Of a stretch of 7,777 nucleotides of DNA, positions 4,863 to 7,777 are shown piece by piece (the stretch's first letter is position 1; every line of letters begins with the position of its first letter). A program made the position numbers and the translations under genes. Origin of the DNA: an uncultured Clostridia bacterium (lineage in GTDB: Bacteria > Bacillota > Clostridia > Oscillospirales > CAG-272). The notes under the pieces were generated by a model. That model made no database searches, was not told where the DNA came from, and was given only the letters and a program-made list of their open reading frames with translations. The stretch covers positions 1-7,777 of the forward strand of contig CANBDB010000071.1 of NCBI GenBank assembly GCA_947367285.1, given 5' to 3'.

Positions 4863-6404
4863 ATGAAAAATAGATTTACTTTGAGAATACTTGCGTTACT
4901 TATTGCGCTCGTAATTACACTTTCCACTTTTGCCTCCTGTGATATTTGGGGCGGCGGTGTTTCCAATACAACCGCGTCTCAAAAAACGGACGAGTGGGAA
5001 AATTACGATTCCGAGCATAGCGACGTTAATAACGACGGATTTTGTGATGATTGCCAAATTGACGTTGTAGAAACGATAGATTTCTACAACTTTAACGACC
5101 TTCACGGAAAGTTTGCGGATACCGACAAGCAACCCGGTGTGGATGAGCTTACCACTTTTTTGCAAAATGCAAAGGGGACTGATGAGTACACTGTAATCAT
5201 TTCCACGGGCGATATGTGGCAGGGAAGCGGAGAATCCAATATCACGAAGGGTGCACTCATCACTGACTGGATGAATTACCTTGGATTTGAAGCAATGACT
5301 CTTGGAAACCACGAATTTGACTGGGGACAGGATTTCATTAGAGCGAACTCTGAAATTGCAGAATTTCCGTTCCTCGCAATCAATATTTATGATAACGCAA
5401 CGGGCGAGCGAGTTGACTATTGTGAAGCGTCCGTTATGATTGAGCGCGGAGGTGTAAAAATTGGTCTTATCGGTGCAATTGGCGATTGCTATTCGTCAAT
5501 TCTCGGAGAGATGACAAAGGGAATTCACTTTAAAATCAAGGATGATCTCACAAAGCTCGTTAAGGAAGAGTCTGTTCGTCTTCGCGAGGCGGGAGCGGAT
5601 ATCGTGGTTTATATGATCCACGACGGTGAAAACTACAAGAATGCGGGAGATACCTCTAAATATTACGACCAATCCCTCTCAAAGGGCGGATATATTGACC
5701 TTGTTTTTGAAGGACACAGCCACAGCTATTATGTATTTGAGGATAACTACGGTGTTCCTCATCTTCAGGCTGGCGGTGACAACGGAAAGGGAATCTCACA
5801 CGTTGAGGTCGACGTTAACTTTGCCAACGGTGAAATAAACTTTAATATTACGGACTATGTTGAACATAGAGATTGCTCAAAGCTCGAGGACGACCCCATA
5901 GTTGAGGAGCTTATGGATAAATACAAAGAGCAAATCGACTATGTGAACCGTGAGCTTGGTTACAATTCCACAAATCGCTCAAGTGACGCTATTGCAAAGT
6001 TGGTAGCTAAGCTTTACTATGAGGCGGGCGTTGCTAAATGGGGCGACCAGTATGATATAGTTCTCGCAGGCGGAGGTATCAACGTAAGAAGTCCATACAA
6101 GATTCCGCGCGGAACGGTCAAGTATACCGATGTTCAAACCATTCTTCCTTTTGATAACAAGATTATGCTTTGCTCAATCAAGGGTAAGGACCTCATTGAA
6201 AAGTTCCTTAACAATAGTGAATATGTAAAGTATTCAAAGATAACAGCGTCCCAGGTTGATCCCAACAAGACCTATTACATTATTGCGGACACATGGACGT
6301 CCAGCTATGCTTGGGCAAATTGCACCGAAATTACCGCATACGATAACGAAACATATGCCCGCGACCTTCTCGCAAAATACATCGAGCAGGGCGGTTGGAA
6401 ATGA
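4863..6404 (+). CDS. Lipoprotein of the 5'-nucleotidase / metallophosphoesterase (UshA-like) family
   Basis: This 513-residue protein probably removes phosphate from nucleotides outside the cell. A lipoprotein signal ends at TFASC with Cys26 as the lipidated residue; Phe at -3 is unusual, so anchoring is likely, not certain. Next is HSDVNNDGFCDDC (52-64), a short HxDxNxDGxCDxC motif that may bind a metal. The metallophosphoesterase domain (about 70-330) shows every di-metal motif: NDLHG (78-82), STGDMWQG (114-121), GNHE (148-151), IHDG (252-255) and GHSHS (284-288). The 5'-nucleotidase C-terminal domain (about 360-505) has AGGGINVRS (402-410) with Arg409, and ILPFDN (427-432) with Phe430 as the likely base-stacking residue. 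Length fits UshA, CpdB and YfkN-type repeats, which cannot be told apart by eye; 5'-nucleotides, cyclic nucleotides or UDP-sugars are all possible substrates. It follows rarA by 10 bases and ends at a strong terminator. The family is firm; substrate is not. Confidence 0.92.
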   Translation: MKNRFTLRILALLIALVITLSTFASCDIWGGGVSNTTASQKTDEWENYDSEHSDVNNDGFCDDCQIDVVETIDFYNFNDLHGKFADTDKQPGVDELTTFLQNAKGTDEYTVIISTGDMWQGSGESNITKGALITDWMNYLGFEAMTLGNHEFDWGQDFIRANSEIAEFPFLAINIYDNATGERVDYCEASVMIERGGVKIGLIGAIGDCYSSILGEMTKGIHFKIKDDLTKLVKEESVRLREAGADIVVYMIHDGENYKNAGDTSKYYDQSLSKGGYIDLVFEGHSHSYYVFEDNYGVPHLQAGGDNGKGISHVEVDVNFANGEINFNITDYVEHRDCSKLEDDPIVEELMDKYKEQIDYVNRELGYNSTNRSSDAIAKLVAKLYYEAGVAKWGDQYDIVLAGGGINVRSPYKIPRGTVKYTDVQTILPFDNKIMLCSIKGKDLIEKFLNNSEYVKYSKITASQVDPNKTYYIIADTWTSSYAWANCTEITAYDNETYARDLLAKYIEQGGWK

Positions 6405-6408
6405 AAAT

Positions 6409-6450
6409 AAAAATAGCGTGTTTCCCACTTGGAAACACGCTATTTTTTTT
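6409..6450. terminator. Strong bidirectional intrinsic terminator
   Basis: A perfect 17-base stem pairs 6409-6425 (contains AGCGTGTTTCC) with 6431-6447 (contains GGAAACACGCT) around a CACTT loop. The + strand ends in eight T residues (6443-6450); on the - strand a run of five T residues follows the core. It begins four bases after the nucleotidase stop and lies 16 bases past the stop of the converging peptidase, so it should serve both. Confidence 0.95.
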
Positions 6451-6465
6451 ATATAATGAATGCTT

Positions 6466-7737
6466 TTATTTCAATTTTGCATTAAGCACTCCGAGAGTAG
6501 CCGCCTTGAAGTCACTTATTGCCTTCAATCTCCACTCGGTTTCGGTGGGATAGAAGAGCTCGAGATAATTTTGACGAACCATTTCAGCGGTTATCTTGTC
6601 ATTGGAGGGATACCAATGCTGGCGATTTTCATCAACTGTGAACTTCAGCGAGAGTATGGAATCAAAGAATCCATCTCCGATAGTGCCGAATTCGAAGCAG
6701 GTGGAATAGAGTCCCTTATCCGAGCCCTTGCTTTTTGCGAGACGGTAAAAATAGTCCGTTGTATCACCGTATGTAATATAAAATTCTTCTGAATCGCACG
6801 CGATAATATATTCGTAGCCAATCTCCGCGATAGCTTCCGCCTCGGTGGTGGGATCCTGAACTGAATTAAAGATTACCATATTATAGCGAGGGCCGTATCC
6901 TGAATGAATATCAATGTGAATTATATTTTCATACTCACCGTCAAGACAATCCGCAAACACTCCTTTGAGGTAGGCGGTCGATACTTCGTCTCCGTTGCCA
7001 CCGTAGTAAACTCCCTCTGGATATTCATACTGTCCGGTGAGAAGGGCATCGGAAATGGTGTCAGCCCCTGTAAAGATAGCTTCCTTGGCGAGGGAAAGAT
7101 AGAATCCAACCTCATGCCAAAATGCGTTGCCCATCTTTCCTTCGGGTTGAAGGAACTTGTCAACCTTTGGATATTCGGTGTTGGAAGATAAATCAAAGTT
7201 GTCCCAATCCTCAATAAAGTTTCTGTTCAAGTCAACGTTGTTTTCGTTATATCTTCTCATGTTTTTCATGCCGTAGGGATTTACGTTTGCAACAATGAGA
7301 ATACCTGTATTGACGGTGTCAATATCGGGATATATTTCCTCGAAAAAAACATCAAGCATTACCGAGCCTATGTATCCTTCGATTCCGTGAACGCCCGTTG
7401 TGATAACGATCAAATTAGTTTGTTCGTTTGTAGAAGGCAAATAAATATTGTCAATATACAAACCTTCCTTGGCATTTACGGCATATTCGCTCTGGTGAAC
7501 TTCAATGTTTTTTGATTTGAGGTCCAAAACTCTGTTATTGAGATTTGCTCTCACTTCCTCATAGCTTGTAAAGAACACATCACTGTAAGCGTGTTCCGTT
7601 ACCGCGGGCTGTGATGCAATTGCCAAAACTACGAGAGGCCCAACTAAAGTGAGCACAAGAACGATTGATAATATTATGACGATGATTTTGAATATTTTGC
7701 TCTTCAAAAAAGGCAAAATTGAGAAATTCTCATTCAT
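6466..7737 (-). CDS. Membrane-anchored DUF2817 (M14-like) zinc peptidase
   Basis: The 423-residue protein has a short lysine-containing N-terminus, one membrane segment (about 17-41), and a large C-terminal domain expected outside the cell, since positive residues precede the helix. It matches DUF2817 (PF10994), a family in the M14 carboxypeptidase clan. Seen motifs are TGVHGIEG (114-121) with zinc ligands His117 and Glu120, VDLNRNF (168-174), IHIDIHSGYGP (273-283) with the third ligand probably His278, and TCFEFGT (346-352) with Glu349 as the likely catalytic base. All expected M14 active-site residues therefore seem present. The peptide or amide substrate is unknown; cell-wall peptides or dietary peptides are possible. 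AAAAGGAG (7744-7751) lies six bases ahead of the start. It converges on the nucleotidase gene and shares its terminator. The protein is longer than the bare catalytic domain because of a segment at about 180-260 between the second and third motifs. Confidence 0.88.
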   Translation of the reverse strand: MNENFSILPFLKSKIFKIIVIILSIVLVLTLVGPLVVLAIASQPAVTEHAYSDVFFTSYEEVRANLNNRVLDLKSKNIEVHQSEYAVNAKEGLYIDNIYLPSTNEQTNLIVITTGVHGIEGYIGSVMLDVFFEEIYPDIDTVNTGILIVANVNPYGMKNMRRYNENNVDLNRNFIEDWDNFDLSSNTEYPKVDKFLQPEGKMGNAFWHEVGFYLSLAKEAIFTGADTISDALLTGQYEYPEGVYYGGNGDEVSTAYLKGVFADCLDGEYENIIHIDIHSGYGPRYNMVIFNSVQDPTTEAEAIAEIGYEYIIACDSEEFYITYGDTTDYFYRLAKSKGSDKGLYSTCFEFGTIGDGFFDSILSLKFTVDENRQHWYPSNDKITAEMVRQNYLELFYPTETEWRLKAISDFKAATLGVLNAKLK

Positions 7738-7770
7738 ATTTTTCTCCTTTTGATTTGATTAGAAATAAAT

Positions 7771-7776
7771 GTTATA
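7771..7776 (-). promoter_or_regulatory. Possible -10 box of the DUF2817 peptidase gene
   Basis: TATAAC on the - strand matches five of six -10 consensus bases and would start transcription near 7764, just upstream of the ribosome binding site. The matching -35 box would lie beyond the window edge, so this is a weak call. Confidence 0.35.
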
Positions 7777-7777
7777 A

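Noticed and set aside
4896..5312. Antisense open frame of 138 codons in the nucleotidase gene
   Set aside because: It covers conserved metallophosphoesterase motifs on the + strand and has no features of its own.
1..7777. Mobile element, defence island or CRISPR array
   Set aside because: No transposase, integrase, terminal repeats, spaced direct repeats or defence-type domains are seen; all genes are ordinary chromosomal families.

Overview
The window looks like a piece of chromosome from an uncultured, low-to-moderate GC Firmicute, most probably a gut-type member of the Clostridia. This is inferred from strong AGGAGG-type ribosome binding sites, sigma-A style promoters, U-tailed hairpin terminators, a SleB-type cell wall hydrolase with a copper-amine-oxidase-like N-terminal domain, and a lipoprotein with an HxDxNxDGxCDxC motif. 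All of these are familiar in that class. The DNA alone does not fix a genus. No tRNA, rRNA, CRISPR array, insertion sequence, prophage gene or attachment site is visible.

Layout. Bases 1-286 are the 3' end of recG (+), a helicase acting on stalled forks. Bases 287-397 hold a weak AT-rich hairpin, possible promoter elements and a perfect 18-base palindrome placed like an operator just before a MarR-family regulator (398-841, +). Sixteen bases later comes an AMP-forming acyl-CoA synthetase (858-2552, +). The two form a probable operon that ends at a strong hairpin shared with the converging gene. That gene (2589-3437, -) encodes a secreted SleB-like cell wall hydrolase. It is divergent from rarA (3632-4852, +). 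The 194-base gap between them holds two good sigma-A promoters back to back, and the hydrolase transcript probably begins with a stem-loop. rarA is followed after 10 bases by a lipoprotein of the 5'-nucleotidase/metallophosphoesterase family (4863-6404, +), whose ribosome binding site overlaps the rarA stop codon. A second perfect bidirectional terminator separates it from a converging membrane-anchored DUF2817 (M14-like) peptidase (6466-7737, -). No stretch longer than about 200 bases lacks a gene.

How the genes relate. The MarR protein probably represses its own operon, and so the acyl-CoA synthetase, through the palindrome, linking fatty-acid activation to a ligand or redox signal. Three proteins are predicted to act at or outside the membrane (hydrolase, nucleotidase lipoprotein, peptidase) and could serve wall turnover and nutrient scavenging. 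RecG and RarA both serve replication-fork repair. Beyond the two operons there is no evidence of a dedicated multi-gene system. I found no convincing new defence, mobile or RNA system; the points worth a second look are regulatory and protein-level details.
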